From Mycetocola reblochoni REB411 (lineage in GTDB: Bacteria; Actinomycetota; Actinomycetes; Actinomycetales; Microbacteriaceae): a DNA stretch of 64,000 nt. The stretch's first letter is position 1. Every line of letters starts with the position of its first letter. The stretch lies in NCBI RefSeq assembly GCF_900163835.1, contig NZ_FUKR01000022.1, positions 170,967 to 234,966 of the forward strand. Direction: 5' to 3'. The notes beneath the pieces are model-generated. The model saw only the letters and a program-made list of their open reading frames with translations. It was not told the DNA's origin and searched no databases. Below, piece by piece: positions 33,690 to 42,442 of the stretch. The position numbers and the translations under genes were made by a program.

Positions 33690-35048
33690 GTGACTGATGG
33701 CCCGCACCCTCCCCGCCCGACCCACGAGGTCGTCCCGCCCGAGTACGACTGGGACGGCTACGGCTTCGACACCAGGCAGGTGCACGCGGGCGAGGTCGAG
33801 GACCCCGCCTACGGCGCGCGCACCGCCCCTGTCTACCTCAGCGCCGCGTTCCGCTTCGACTCCTTCGAGGAGAGCACACGCCGCTTCGGCGGACAGGACC
33901 AGGGGCAGATCTACTCACGTAACCTCAACCCGACCAACGGCGTCGCCGAGCGCCGGGTCGCCTCGCTCGAGAACGGGGCGGGAGCGATCGCCGTGGCCTC
34001 GGGTCAGGCGGCGATCAGCGCCGCGCTCCTGGCGATCGTCGGGCACGGCGAGCGGTTCGTCTCGACGGCGAGCATCTACAGCGGCACGCGGATCCTGTTC
34101 GAGCGCTCCTTCGGCCGTTTCGGCGTCGGCGTCGACTACGTGTGGGACCCCGACGACGAGGGCGAGTGGGAGCGGGCGATCGGCCCGGACACGAAGGCCA
34201 TCTTCACCGAGACGATCCCCAACCCCAAGAACGACGTCGTCGACATCCCCGCCGTTGCGAGGATCGCCGCGCGTCACGGGATCCCCCTCATCGTCGACAA
34301 CACGATCGGCACGCCCGCGCTCATCCGCCCGCTCGACCACGGCGCCCACGTCGTCGTCCACTCGGGGACGAAGTTCCTCACCGGGCACGGGGCGGCGATC
34401 TCCGGTGTCATCGTCGACGGGGGGACCTTCGACTGGGCGTCGGCTGGCCGTCGCTACCCCGGCATCACGGAGAGGCCGGCGCCGGGGACGCCGTCCGTGC
34501 TGGAGCTCTCCGGCCGCCACGCCTACGAGGCGTTCGTCCGCGCGGGAATCGTCAACGACCTGGGCCCCGCGCTCTCGCCCGTGCACGCGTTCCTCCTCCA
34601 GCAGGGCGTCGAGACGCTGTCGCTGCGTGTGGAGAGGCACGTCGACAACTCGCTCGCGATCGCCCGGTGGCTGGCGGAGCACCCGCTCATCGAGAGCGTC
34701 GACTACGCGGGGCTTCCCGGGCACCCGCAGCACGCCGTCGCCGAACGGCTGCTCGGCGGCCGCTCCGGCTCCGTGTTCGCCGCGACGGTGACCGGAGGAG
34801 CCGAGGCCGCCGCGGTCCTTATCGACAGCCTCCGGGTGTTCAGCCGGATGACCAACATCGGCGACGTCAGGTCGATGGTGCTGCACCCGGCGACCACGAC
34901 GCACCTGTCGTTCGCCCCGGAGCTGAGGGAGCGGCTCGGCATCACGGACGGACTGGTCCGGCTGTCCGTCGGGATCGAGACCGTCGACGACCTCATCGCC
35001 GACCTGGACGCGGGGCTCGCCGCCGTCGGACGCCACCTCGGCCGCTGA
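33690..35048 (+). CDS. metY: O-acetylhomoserine sulfhydrylase-like PLP enzyme
   Basis: Cys/Met-metabolism PLP enzyme that incorporates sulfide into O-acetylhomoserine, making homocysteine. 452 residues. Blocks: TRQVHAGEVEDPAYGARTAP, FNPTN-like NLNPTNGVAERRVASLE, and the Schiff-base Lys in VVHSGTKFLTGHGAAISGV near residue 232. GTG start with TAGTGT 7 nt upstream. The close cystathionine-synthase relatives cannot be excluded. The phased repeats upstream link it to the ABC transporter region. Confidence 0.88.
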   Translation: MTDGPHPPRPTHEVVPPEYDWDGYGFDTRQVHAGEVEDPAYGARTAPVYLSAAFRFDSFEESTRRFGGQDQGQIYSRNLNPTNGVAERRVASLENGAGAIAVASGQAAISAALLAIVGHGERFVSTASIYSGTRILFERSFGRFGVGVDYVWDPDDEGEWERAIGPDTKAIFTETIPNPKNDVVDIPAVARIAARHGIPLIVDNTIGTPALIRPLDHGAHVVVHSGTKFLTGHGAAISGVIVDGGTFDWASAGRRYPGITERPAPGTPSVLELSGRHAYEAFVRAGIVNDLGPALSPVHAFLLQQGVETLSLRVERHVDNSLAIARWLAEHPLIESVDYAGLPGHPQHAVAERLLGGRSGSVFAATVTGGAEAAAVLIDSLRVFSRMTNIGDVRSMVLHPATTTHLSFAPELRERLGITDGLVRLSVGIETVDDLIADLDAGLAAVGRHLGR

Positions 35049-35135
35049 CCCGGCCCACCGGCGCCGGTCGATGACGCCAGCGTCGCGCTGGCGCTGGCAT
35101 GGGCACTGGCACCGGTCGACGACACTGATCGACAA

Positions 35136-35157
35136 CGCCCGGCGTCTCCGCCGGGCG
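35136..35157. terminator. Convergent-gene terminator after metY
   Basis: CGCCCGGCG (35136-35144), 4-nt loop TCTC and its complement (35149-35157). It lies between the metY stop and the stop of the leftward gene at 35170. Confidence 0.6.
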
Positions 35158-35169
35158 GGGCGGATCCGC

Positions 35170-35700
35170 TCAGACCCCCGGCGCGACCCGGAGCGTCAGG
35201 GCGGCGATGCCGCCGGCCGCCTCCGCGGCGTGCTGGCGGCGCCAGAGGCCGTCCAGCCCCTGCCCGGCGAGGGTGGCCGAGGCGCCGACCGTGTCGAACA
35301 CGCTCCTGATGCTCAGCCGTGACAGCTCCGCGAGGCCGACGACGGCAGCCGCCGCCGACTCCTCGTCCAGCTCGCCGCGCTCCGCCCGGAGGCGCAGCGC
35401 CTCCGCGGTGGCCGAGGACACGGTCGCCCGTCCCCTGGCGGCGCCGAGGACGCGCCGGAACTGCTCGTCGTCGATCGCGAGCGGCGCGTTGCCGTGCCAC
35501 TGCCGCCTGCTCCGCGCGGCGGTGATCCGCTCGCCGAGCTCGGCCGTCTCCTCCGCGAGCGCGGCGAAGCCGAGCGCAGCGGCCAGGAGGGCGTCGACAC
35601 CGGCCGTGTTCCCCACTGAGCGGGAGTCCGACGACGGGGCGGTCGGTGCCGTGCCGGTCGGAGCCGAGGGGGCTGACGTGCGGGCGGCCTCGGTCGGCAT
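35170..35700 (-). CDS. Stand-alone acyl-CoA-dehydrogenase C-terminal-like helical domain
   Basis: 176 residues: a low-complexity N-terminus (1-34), then a helical region resembling only the C-terminal domain of the nearby acyl-CoA-dehydrogenase-like proteins. The ending SIRSVFDTVGASAT ... GLDGLWRRQHAAEA parallels AQSVFEIGGGSLV ... GLDRHWRNARTLSN in the 41195-42442 product. The FAD-binding N-terminal and middle domains are absent. ATG with strong SD GAGGAG. It diverges from the fused gene at 35798. Its function is unknown; it might be a regulatory or subunit protein, or a decaying remnant. The intact start signals argue against decay. Confidence 0.65.
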   Translation of the reverse strand: MPTEAARTSAPSAPTGTAPTAPSSDSRSVGNTAGVDALLAAALGFAALAEETAELGERITAARSRRQWHGNAPLAIDDEQFRRVLGAARGRATVSSATAEALRLRAERGELDEESAAAAVVGLAELSRLSIRSVFDTVGASATLAGQGLDGLWRRQHAAEAAGGIAALTLRVAPGV

Positions 35701-35797
35701 GGGCTCTCCTCATCGGGTGGACGGCGGCCGCTCCGGCCGACGTCACTCAGCTTAATCTGGCGGCACCGGCGGGATCCCCGTCGTTACGCTGAACGAC

Positions 35798-37831
35798 ATG
35801 ACCTCCCCTGAACGCGGACGTCTCGCCTGGGCCGAGACCGCGCCGGGCGTTCCCGAGCTCCTTGCGGCGATCCGCCGGGCGAGCGTCGAGGACGCCCCCG
35901 CCGTGCCCGCGAGATTCATCGACGGACTCCGCTCGAGCGGCTTCGGCCGACTGCGGCTGCCGGTCGAGGACGGTGGTCTTGGCGGCGACGTCGTCGACCT
36001 CGTCGACGCGATCGTCGCGGTCGCCTCCGCCGACCCCAGCCTCGCGCAGAGCTGGCGCACCCACGTCCTGGCGACCGAGCGGCACGTCAGCTCGCCGCAG
36101 GGGGAGCGCCGCGAGCGCTGGCTCGGCAGGATCGCCGGGGGAGCGATGCTCGGCGGCGGCTGGACGGAGGCCGACGGCTCGGGGACGAGCGTGTTCACCA
36201 CGCGACTGCGCAGCGACGAGTCCGGTCTCACCCTCAGCGGACGCAAGTTCTACTCGACGGGCAGCCGGTACGCCGACTGGCTGGAATACAGCGCCGTCGA
36301 CGAGGCGGGGGAGCTGGTCATCGCCGCGATCCGGGCCGACAACCCCGGGCTGACGCTTCTCGACGACTGGACGGGTTTCGGCCAGCGCGCCACGGCGAGC
36401 GGGACGACGATCCTCGACGGTGCGGTCGTCGACCCGGGCGACGTGGCCCCCTTCGACAGCCAGCACCTCGGCATCGCCGGCTGGCAGCAGCTCATCCTGC
36501 TCGCCGTGCTCGCCGGCATCGCCGAGGGCGCCCGGATCGCCGCGGCCGAGCTGGTGTCGCTCGTGGACAGGGCGCACGGCTCGTCGCCGGTGGCGGTGCT
36601 GGAGGGCTACGCACGGATCAGCTCCGCCGCTGCCGCCAGCCGTGAGCTGCTTCGCGCTGTCGCGCGTCGTGCCGACGACGCGCACCGAGCCATCGTCGAC
36701 GGCGACGGCTCCGCCGCCGAGCTCGCCGACGCGGCCGAGGCGGCTGCCTTCCGCGCGCAGGCGGTCATCGTGGACCAGGTCGTCGACGCCGCCGACCTGC
36801 TCATGCGCCTACCGGCCGAGCTCGCCGATCCGGCCGAGGGCGAGCGGCTGCGGCGCGTGCTGGCGCTCGACCGCTTCTGGCGCAACGCCAGGACCGTGGG
36901 AACGCACAACCCCGTGCTGCACCGGCTGAGGGGCGTCGCCGAGCGCGAGCTCTACGGCCTGCCGCGCATCGGCGACCCCGAGCAGCGGCTGCAGGCCCAG
37001 CGCGACGCGATCGCGGCGCGGGCCGAGGCGGAGGAGCTCACGGTCGTGCGCATCCCCGCGCCTCTCAGCGCCGCGCTCGCCGCCGACCGCGACGCCCTGC
37101 GCCGTGTGGCGACGGCGTTCGCCGACCGCAGGGGCGCGCTGTTCCAGTTCGACGAGGCCGAGGACGGTCACTTCGACGCCGGTGTCGCCATCGCCGGCTG
37201 GCTGCACCTGTTCCCCCGCAGCTGGTTCGCGGTCGGAGTGGCGGAACCGGAGGCCGCAGGCCATCCGTACAACGTGGCCAGGCGCATCGCCAGCCTCGAA
37301 CGGCTCTCCGGCGGGCGCCTCGCCTGGGTGTGGCAGCGGCCCGCCACCGGCGAGCGCGACGCCGACCGGCAGCGCGTCGTCCAGCAGCTGCTGCGCAGCT
37401 GGCCCGAGGAGACGATCGCCGCTGACAGGGGCGCCCCCGCCTTCGCCGAGACCGAGCCGATCCGGAGGATCGGCGCCGACGGCGTCCACCGGGTGGCTGG
37501 CCCGCTCAACGTCCCGAGCAGTCCGCAGCACCTGCCCGTCATCGTCGGGCACGACGGGGACGCCGCCGACCCGCAGCGGCACGTGGACCTGGTCGTCGAC
37601 GGCGAGCGGTGGCTGCTCCCCGGCTCCGACGAGCACGCCCTGGCACTGGCCAGGACGGTCCGTGCGACCACGGTCGGGGAGCTCGTCGCCGCGGCCGAGC
37701 GGCTGCCCCGCGAGGACGCCCCGGACGCGGGAACTCTCCGGGCGCGGCTGCGACTGCCCTTCCCCACCATCGCGGAGCTGCCCGGTGCCTCGGCGCGGTT
37801 CCCCTCAGGCAGCGAGACGGAGAGCTCATGA
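35798..37831 (+). CDS. Acyl-CoA-dehydrogenase-like flavoprotein fused to a luciferase-like domain
   Basis: 677 residues. Residues 1 to about 400 form an acyl-CoA-dehydrogenase/DszC-SfnB-type flavoprotein: GSGTSVFTTRLRSDESGL, LTLSGRKFYSTGSRYADW and the C-terminal LDRFWRNARTVGTHNP. Residues about 415-677 resemble a truncated luciferase-like monooxygenase: HPYNVARRIASLERLSGGR near 490 and GPLNVPSSPQHLPVIVG near 568. This fusion is unusual. ATG, with TACGCT 7 nt upstream. Overlaps the next monooxygenase gene by 4 nt. Oxidation of an organosulfur or other heteroatom compound is inferred from the family and from MetY nearby. Confidence 0.75.
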   Translation: MTSPERGRLAWAETAPGVPELLAAIRRASVEDAPAVPARFIDGLRSSGFGRLRLPVEDGGLGGDVVDLVDAIVAVASADPSLAQSWRTHVLATERHVSSPQGERRERWLGRIAGGAMLGGGWTEADGSGTSVFTTRLRSDESGLTLSGRKFYSTGSRYADWLEYSAVDEAGELVIAAIRADNPGLTLLDDWTGFGQRATASGTTILDGAVVDPGDVAPFDSQHLGIAGWQQLILLAVLAGIAEGARIAAAELVSLVDRAHGSSPVAVLEGYARISSAAAASRELLRAVARRADDAHRAIVDGDGSAAELADAAEAAAFRAQAVIVDQVVDAADLLMRLPAELADPAEGERLRRVLALDRFWRNARTVGTHNPVLHRLRGVAERELYGLPRIGDPEQRLQAQRDAIAARAEAEELTVVRIPAPLSAALAADRDALRRVATAFADRRGALFQFDEAEDGHFDAGVAIAGWLHLFPRSWFAVGVAEPEAAGHPYNVARRIASLERLSGGRLAWVWQRPATGERDADRQRVVQQLLRSWPEETIAADRGAPAFAETEPIRRIGADGVHRVAGPLNVPSSPQHLPVIVGHDGDAADPQRHVDLVVDGERWLLPGSDEHALALARTVRATTVGELVAAAERLPREDAPDAGTLRARLRLPFPTIAELPGASARFPSGSETESS

Positions 37832-39090
37832 CCCCGACGACCCCTGCGGGGCGGCTGATGACGGTCAACGTCAACGTCCTCGGCGTCGGCCAGCGGCCGG
37901 CGGCCTGGCGCTCGCCCGACATCGCGCCGGACGCCATCGTCGACCGCGCCCACTGGGAGGAGGTCGCCCGAATCGCCGAGCGGGGTCTCATCGACGCGCT
38001 CTTCCTCGCCGACCGGCCCGCGATCACCGATCCGCGCAGCCGACCGGTGCAGTACCTCGACCCGACCGTTCTGGTGCCGGCGATGGCCGCCGTCACCGAC
38101 GGCCTCGGCTTCGTCGCGACGTCGTCGACGACGCTCAACGACCCCGTGGAGCTGGCCAGGCGGCTGTGGGCGCTGCACACGGCGACCTCGGGGCGCTTCG
38201 CCTGGAACGCCGTGACCACCTGGGACGTCGAGGCGGTGCGCAATTTCGGTGTCGAGGAGCTGCCGGAGCGTTCCGTCCGCTACGCCAGGGCCGAGGAGTT
38301 CGTCACCGTCGTCCGCTCGCTCTGGGACACGGCGGGCACGGACGCGGTCGTCGACCACGAGGGCTCGATCAGCGTGCATGCCGGGCTCGGAATGGACAGG
38401 CTCGTCGACGGCAGGCCGGCGATCGTCCAGGCGGGCGGCTCGGAGCCGGGCTGGCGCCTGGCCGGGCTCGTCGCCGACGGCGTCTACTCGGTCGACCAGG
38501 ACCCGGTCGCCGCGGCGGCGCACCGTGACACCATCAGGGGCTACGCCGTCGAGGCGGGTCGCCCCGCCGACGCGGTGCGGGTGTTCCCCGGCCTCGCCAT
38601 CGTCATCGGGAGCACCGAGCGCGAGGCGTGGGAGCGCTTCGACCACTGGGAGCATCTGGCCCCGGCCCGCTACAGCCTCAACGCGCTGGCCAATGCGCTC
38701 GGCACCGACCTCGTCGACGTGGACCTGGACGCGCCGGTGCCCGAGAGCGTGCTGCGCGACGCGGAGCGGCGCGACGCCGGCTGGTCGGCGGCGTACCGCC
38801 GGGTGCTCATCGAGCGGATCCGCACGGAGCAGCCCAGCGTGCGCCGCCTGCTCCGCGACTTCGGCGGCTACGGCCAGCGTTTCCTCGCCGGGACGCCGGA
38901 GCAGATCGCCGACTCCATGGAGTCCTGGTTCCGGTCAGGGGCGGCCGACGGCTTCAACATCATGCTCGACCTGTTCCCCTCCGGCCTCAGCGACTTCGTC
39001 GACCACGTCGTCCCCGAGCTGCAGCGCAGGGGTCTGTTCCGCAGGGAGTATGGCGCTCGCTCGGTGCTGGAGCGTTTCGCGGGGGAGTGA
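37828..39090 (+). CDS. Luciferase-like FMN-dependent monooxygenase (NtaA/SnaA/DszA family)
   Basis: 420 residues of the bacterial-luciferase-like fold. GRFAWNAVTTWDVEAVRNFG around residue 130 is the NtaA/DszA-type core; PAIVQAGGSEPGWRLAG and FLAGTPEQIADSMESWF are typical downstream blocks. Uses FMNH2 from a separate reductase, which is not visible in the window. Coupled to the preceding fused gene by an ATGA overlap. Substrate unknown; relatives cleave C-S or C-N bonds. Confidence 0.88.
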   Translation: MTPTTPAGRLMTVNVNVLGVGQRPAAWRSPDIAPDAIVDRAHWEEVARIAERGLIDALFLADRPAITDPRSRPVQYLDPTVLVPAMAAVTDGLGFVATSSTTLNDPVELARRLWALHTATSGRFAWNAVTTWDVEAVRNFGVEELPERSVRYARAEEFVTVVRSLWDTAGTDAVVDHEGSISVHAGLGMDRLVDGRPAIVQAGGSEPGWRLAGLVADGVYSVDQDPVAAAAHRDTIRGYAVEAGRPADAVRVFPGLAIVIGSTEREAWERFDHWEHLAPARYSLNALANALGTDLVDVDLDAPVPESVLRDAERRDAGWSAAYRRVLIERIRTEQPSVRRLLRDFGGYGQRFLAGTPEQIADSMESWFRSGAADGFNIMLDLFPSGLSDFVDHVVPELQRRGLFRREYGARSVLERFAGE

Positions 39091-39171
39091 GCGCGGTCGG
39101 CGGGACACGAACGGCCCCGCCGGCCGCTAGCCGCCAACCGCCGGCGAGTGACCGCCGACCGCTGAGCGCGC

Positions 39172-39915
39172 TCAGACCTGCTCGGCCGACCCCGCCCCGT
39201 CGAAGGCGGGCACGCCCTCGGCGACGGGCACGGAGGCGCCCAGCCCGAGCACGCGCCGCGCCGACCGTGCGGGACCGGAGCCGTCGCGCGCCGGGCGGCC
39301 GCGCCGCCAGAGCGGGATCGAGCCCAGATCGAGGACCAGCTCGACCCCGTCGCCCGCGTCCGCGGCGGTGGGCTCGGCAGCGGCGGGCCCACCACCGGCA
39401 CCGCGGCCGGGGGAGACGAGCAGCGTCGGTGGGGTGTCGTCGGCGGCGACGGGGACGGTCAGCGGGCCCCCGATCGGTGAGGAGGGGTGGACGATGCGCC
39501 GGATCCGGGAGGCGTCGACGTAGACGCCCGCCTCCACATCGGCGACCACGCTGTCGAGCGGCCAGCTCTCCCAGAGCCGCGCCAGCACGCCGAGCAGCGC
39601 CGGGTCTTGCGCCGCGACGCCGATCCGGCGGTCGTGCAGCAGGGCGAGCGTCGCCACCGCCCTGGCGACGTTGATCGGGTGCTGCTGCCCTCCCACGACG
39701 GGGACGACCACCACCCGGCGCGTCAGGGCGAGCAGGAACCCCGCCGCCGCGGTCCGGTCGGGGCCCGTGCCCCCGTCGGCGGCGCCGAGCACGAGCACAT
39801 CGGCGGCGGCGTCCAGCTCGGCGCCGAGGGCCCTCCGCGCGGACACCGGACCGGAGGCATCGACGGCGAGGGAGGCGAGCTCCCCGTCGTCGATGCGCAG
39901 GATCGTGGTCGTCAT
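39172..39915 (-). CDS. Short degenerate luciferase-like protein
   Basis: 247 residues, about 60% of a normal luciferase-like monooxygenase. QQHPINVARAVATLALLHDR (about 78-97) and IGGPLTVPVAADDTPPTLLV (about 148-167) align with blocks in the fused protein's C-terminal half. The long loop and C-terminal barrel half of full enzymes are missing. ATG overlaps the stop of the full monooxygenase upstream by 4 nt, and it ends a five-gene operon. It may be a partner or regulatory subunit of the flavin enzymes; catalytic activity is doubtful. Confidence 0.65.
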   Translation of the reverse strand: MTTTILRIDDGELASLAVDASGPVSARRALGAELDAAADVLVLGAADGGTGPDRTAAAGFLLALTRRVVVVPVVGGQQHPINVARAVATLALLHDRRIGVAAQDPALLGVLARLWESWPLDSVVADVEAGVYVDASRIRRIVHPSSPIGGPLTVPVAADDTPPTLLVSPGRGAGGGPAAAEPTAADAGDGVELVLDLGSIPLWRRGRPARDGSGPARSARRVLGLGASVPVAEGVPAFDGAGSAEQV

Positions 39916-41195
39916 CGTCTGGCCTCCCTCATCCGCCGGGCGAAGGGGGCACCCGGTGCGTCCGCGAGCAGTCCCCTGGCGCGCAGCACGGGCGTGACGT
40001 GGTCGGCGAACTCCCTGAGCCCCCAGGGGTTGGTGTCGAAGAGCAGGTTGAAGCCGTCGGCGGCGCCGCTGTCCAGCCACTCGGTCATGATGTCGGCCAG
40101 GCGCTCCGGCGTCCCGACGAAGAGCTGGTGTCCGAACCCGGCGAAGTACCGCAGAAGCTGGCGCACGCTCAGCCCGCCCGCGGCCCCGTAGGCGGCGATC
40201 GCCGTGCGGAACCCGACCGGTGTCGCCTCCGGATCGGTCGCCAGGCGCGCCAGCTCCTCCTCGGCCGGGGCGTCCAGGTCGAGCCGGGAGCCGTCGATGC
40301 CGAACATCGCGGAGAACCGCCGCAGCAGGTTGCCCTCGGGCCCGCGCTCGTGGATGAGGGTGAACCGTTCCTCCGCCTCCGCCTCCGTCGAGCCGACGAC
40401 GAGGTGGATGCCCGGCAGGATGAGCGGGGCGGGGCGACCGAGCGCGGCCGCGCGGCGGCGCAGGTCCTCCGCGTTGGCGAGGGCGCCGGCGTGCACCGTC
40501 TCGGCCGCGAACACCGCCTCCGCGCTCCGGGCGGCGAGCGCACGGCCGCGCGGGGAGCCCCCCGCCTGGACGACGAGTGGGGCCGCGTCCGGGAGCAGCG
40601 CGCGAACGGCCGGGTCGACGCCGAGCCGGTCGCGGGGGATCCGTGCGGCGAAGAGCGGGCCGTCGTGGCGGTAGTCGGTGTCGTCGCGGACGGCGGCGAG
40701 GAACGCGGCGACGGCGTCGACGAACTCCTCCGCCCGGGCGTAGCGGTCGTCGCGCCCCGGAGGGGCGGTGAAGCCGAAGTCGGCGACGGCGGGGCCGGTG
40801 ACGCCCGTGACGACGTTCCAGCCGAAACGCCCTCCGCTGAACGCGCCGAAGGACAGCAGCCGCCGGCTCAGCTCCACCGGGTCGGTCGTGCTCGTCGAGA
40901 CCGTGGCGATCGCGCCGAGGTGCTCCGTCTCGGCCGCCACGACCGCGAGCGCGGCGAGCGGTTCGAGCTGGCGCATCGGCCGGATCGCGGGGTTCGAGGA
41001 CAGGCCGGGGGTGTCGGCGAGGAACACGGCATCGAGCCCCGCGCGCTCAGCCGTCCGTGCGGTGTCCCGCCAGAACTCGGCGCGGAACGGGCGGAGCGGG
41101 TCCTCGCCGGGTGCGCGCCACGCCCCCGCGTCGGTGCCGTAGTCGTAGACGTTCGCACCGAGGACGAGCGTCCGGCGGTCGGTGGGGCGTCCCAT
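39912..41195 (-). CDS. Luciferase-like FMN-dependent monooxygenase (NtaA/DszA family)
   Basis: 427 residues. LVLGANVYDYGTDAGAWR at the N-terminus, GRFGWNVVTGVTGPAVADFG in the core, PLVVQAGGSPRGRALA and VGTPERLADIMTEWLDSGAADG near the C-terminus. A second full member of the same family as the 37828 product, encoded on the opposite strand. Overlaps its operon neighbours by 1 nt (upstream) and 4 nt (downstream). Substrate unknown. Confidence 0.88.
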   Translation of the reverse strand: MGRPTDRRTLVLGANVYDYGTDAGAWRAPGEDPLRPFRAEFWRDTARTAERAGLDAVFLADTPGLSSNPAIRPMRQLEPLAALAVVAAETEHLGAIATVSTSTTDPVELSRRLLSFGAFSGGRFGWNVVTGVTGPAVADFGFTAPPGRDDRYARAEEFVDAVAAFLAAVRDDTDYRHDGPLFAARIPRDRLGVDPAVRALLPDAAPLVVQAGGSPRGRALAARSAEAVFAAETVHAGALANAEDLRRRAAALGRPAPLILPGIHLVVGSTEAEAEERFTLIHERGPEGNLLRRFSAMFGIDGSRLDLDAPAEEELARLATDPEATPVGFRTAIAAYGAAGGLSVRQLLRYFAGFGHQLFVGTPERLADIMTEWLDSGAADGFNLLFDTNPWGLREFADHVTPVLRARGLLADAPGAPFARRMREARR

Positions 41196-42442
41196 CAGGC
41201 GCCGTCCTTCCTCGTTCCCACGTACCAGATCTCCGGCAGCGTGCCGCCGCGCAGCGCACGGTCGCCCAGCGCCCTCGCCTTGAGATGGACGGGGTTGTGA
41301 TTGCTCAGGGTCCTGGCGTTGCGCCAGTGCCGGTCGAGGCCGAGCCGTGCGTCGACGAGCGAGCCGCCGCCGATCTCGAAGACCGACTGCGCCGCCTGCA
41401 GGGTGAGCGCGGGAACGAGCAGCTGTGCGCGAGTGACCGCGAGGTGGCCGTCGAGGGTCTGCTCCGCGGCGGGGCGGTCGAGGTCGGCGGCGAGCAGGCG
41501 CGCGGCCTCCCGCACGGACACGACGGCGGCCTGGGCGAGCCCCTCGAGCGTGCCGACGCGCTCCTGGATCTGGGGGTCGTCGGCGGGGACGGCCGTCGAG
41601 GCGTGGCTGAAGCCCCGGCGGCGTCCGTTCAGCCAGCCGACCGCGTCGTCCCTCACCCGCAGCGCGATCCCCGCGAGCGTGGCCAGGTGGGTGAGCTGCA
41701 GGACGGCGTCGTGGTTGCCGAGCCGGTCGCTCGCCGAGCCCTCGCCGAGGTCGACGGCGTCCTCCGCGACGGCGACGTCGGTGAACCGTGCCGTCCCCGA
41801 GGTCGTCAGCCGCTGGCCGACGCCGTCCCAGTCGTCCGCGAGCTCGACGCCGGGCGAATCCACCCTGACGGTCGCGACCCGGTGTCGGCCGTCCTCGTCC
41901 GAGGCGAGGACCCTCACCCAGTCGGCGAAGCCGGTCCCCGTCGCGTAACCTTTGACCCCGGTCAGCCGCCAGCCGCCGGAGGCGTCGCGCACGAGGCTGG
42001 TGCCCACGCTCCCCGACGCGCCGTCGCCGGTCTCCGTCGTCGCGCCGGCGACGAGCTCGCCCGCGGCGATCCGCTCCGCCCACGGGGTGTCTTCCCCGCG
42101 GGCCAGGGCCCGTGCGGTGCGGTCGCTCAGCGTCAGGTGGGTGCGCAGCGCCTGGGTCGCGTTCGAGTCGGCCCGTGCGAGCAGGATCTGCAGCTCGACC
42201 AGGCCGGGGTAGTCCAGTCCCGCACCGCCGGCGGAGCGGGGCAGCCGCGCCGCGGTGACGCCGAGCAGCGCCAGCTCCCTCACGTCAGCGCGCAGGCCGT
42301 GCTCGGGGTCGCCGTCGTGGTCGCGTGCGGGGGCGTTCCGCGCGATCCGCGCGACGACCTCGTCCGCCAGCCGCGCCGTGTCCTCGTCGAGCCCGAGCGC
42401 GGCGAGGCCGAGGGGCGCGATCGGGTCGCCGTCGCGGCTCAC
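41195..42442 (-). CDS. Acyl-CoA-dehydrogenase-like monooxygenase (SfnB/DszC type)
   Basis: 415 residues with all three dehydrogenase domains: helical N-terminus, beta domain (RLTGVKGYATGTGFADWVRV, about 165-185) and C-terminal helices ending FEIGGGSLVDARLGLDRHWR. Lacks an obvious catalytic Glu of true acyl-CoA dehydrogenases, as in the DszC/SfnB monooxygenase branch. Starts 4 nt inside the nucleoside hydrolase 3' end and ends 1 nt into the next gene. Confidence 0.85.
   Translation of the reverse strand: MSRDGDPIAPLGLAALGLDEDTARLADEVVARIARNAPARDHDGDPEHGLRADVRELALLGVTAARLPRSAGGAGLDYPGLVELQILLARADSNATQALRTHLTLSDRTARALARGEDTPWAERIAAGELVAGATTETGDGASGSVGTSLVRDASGGWRLTGVKGYATGTGFADWVRVLASDEDGRHRVATVRVDSPGVELADDWDGVGQRLTTSGTARFTDVAVAEDAVDLGEGSASDRLGNHDAVLQLTHLATLAGIALRVRDDAVGWLNGRRRGFSHASTAVPADDPQIQERVGTLEGLAQAAVVSVREAARLLAADLDRPAAEQTLDGHLAVTRAQLLVPALTLQAAQSVFEIGGGSLVDARLGLDRHWRNARTLSNHNPVHLKARALGDRALRGGTLPEIWYVGTRKDGA

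Noticed and set aside
39091..39171. Terminator between the two convergent monooxygenase operons
   Set aside because: GC-rich short repeats are present, but no clear hairpin of useful length could be identified.
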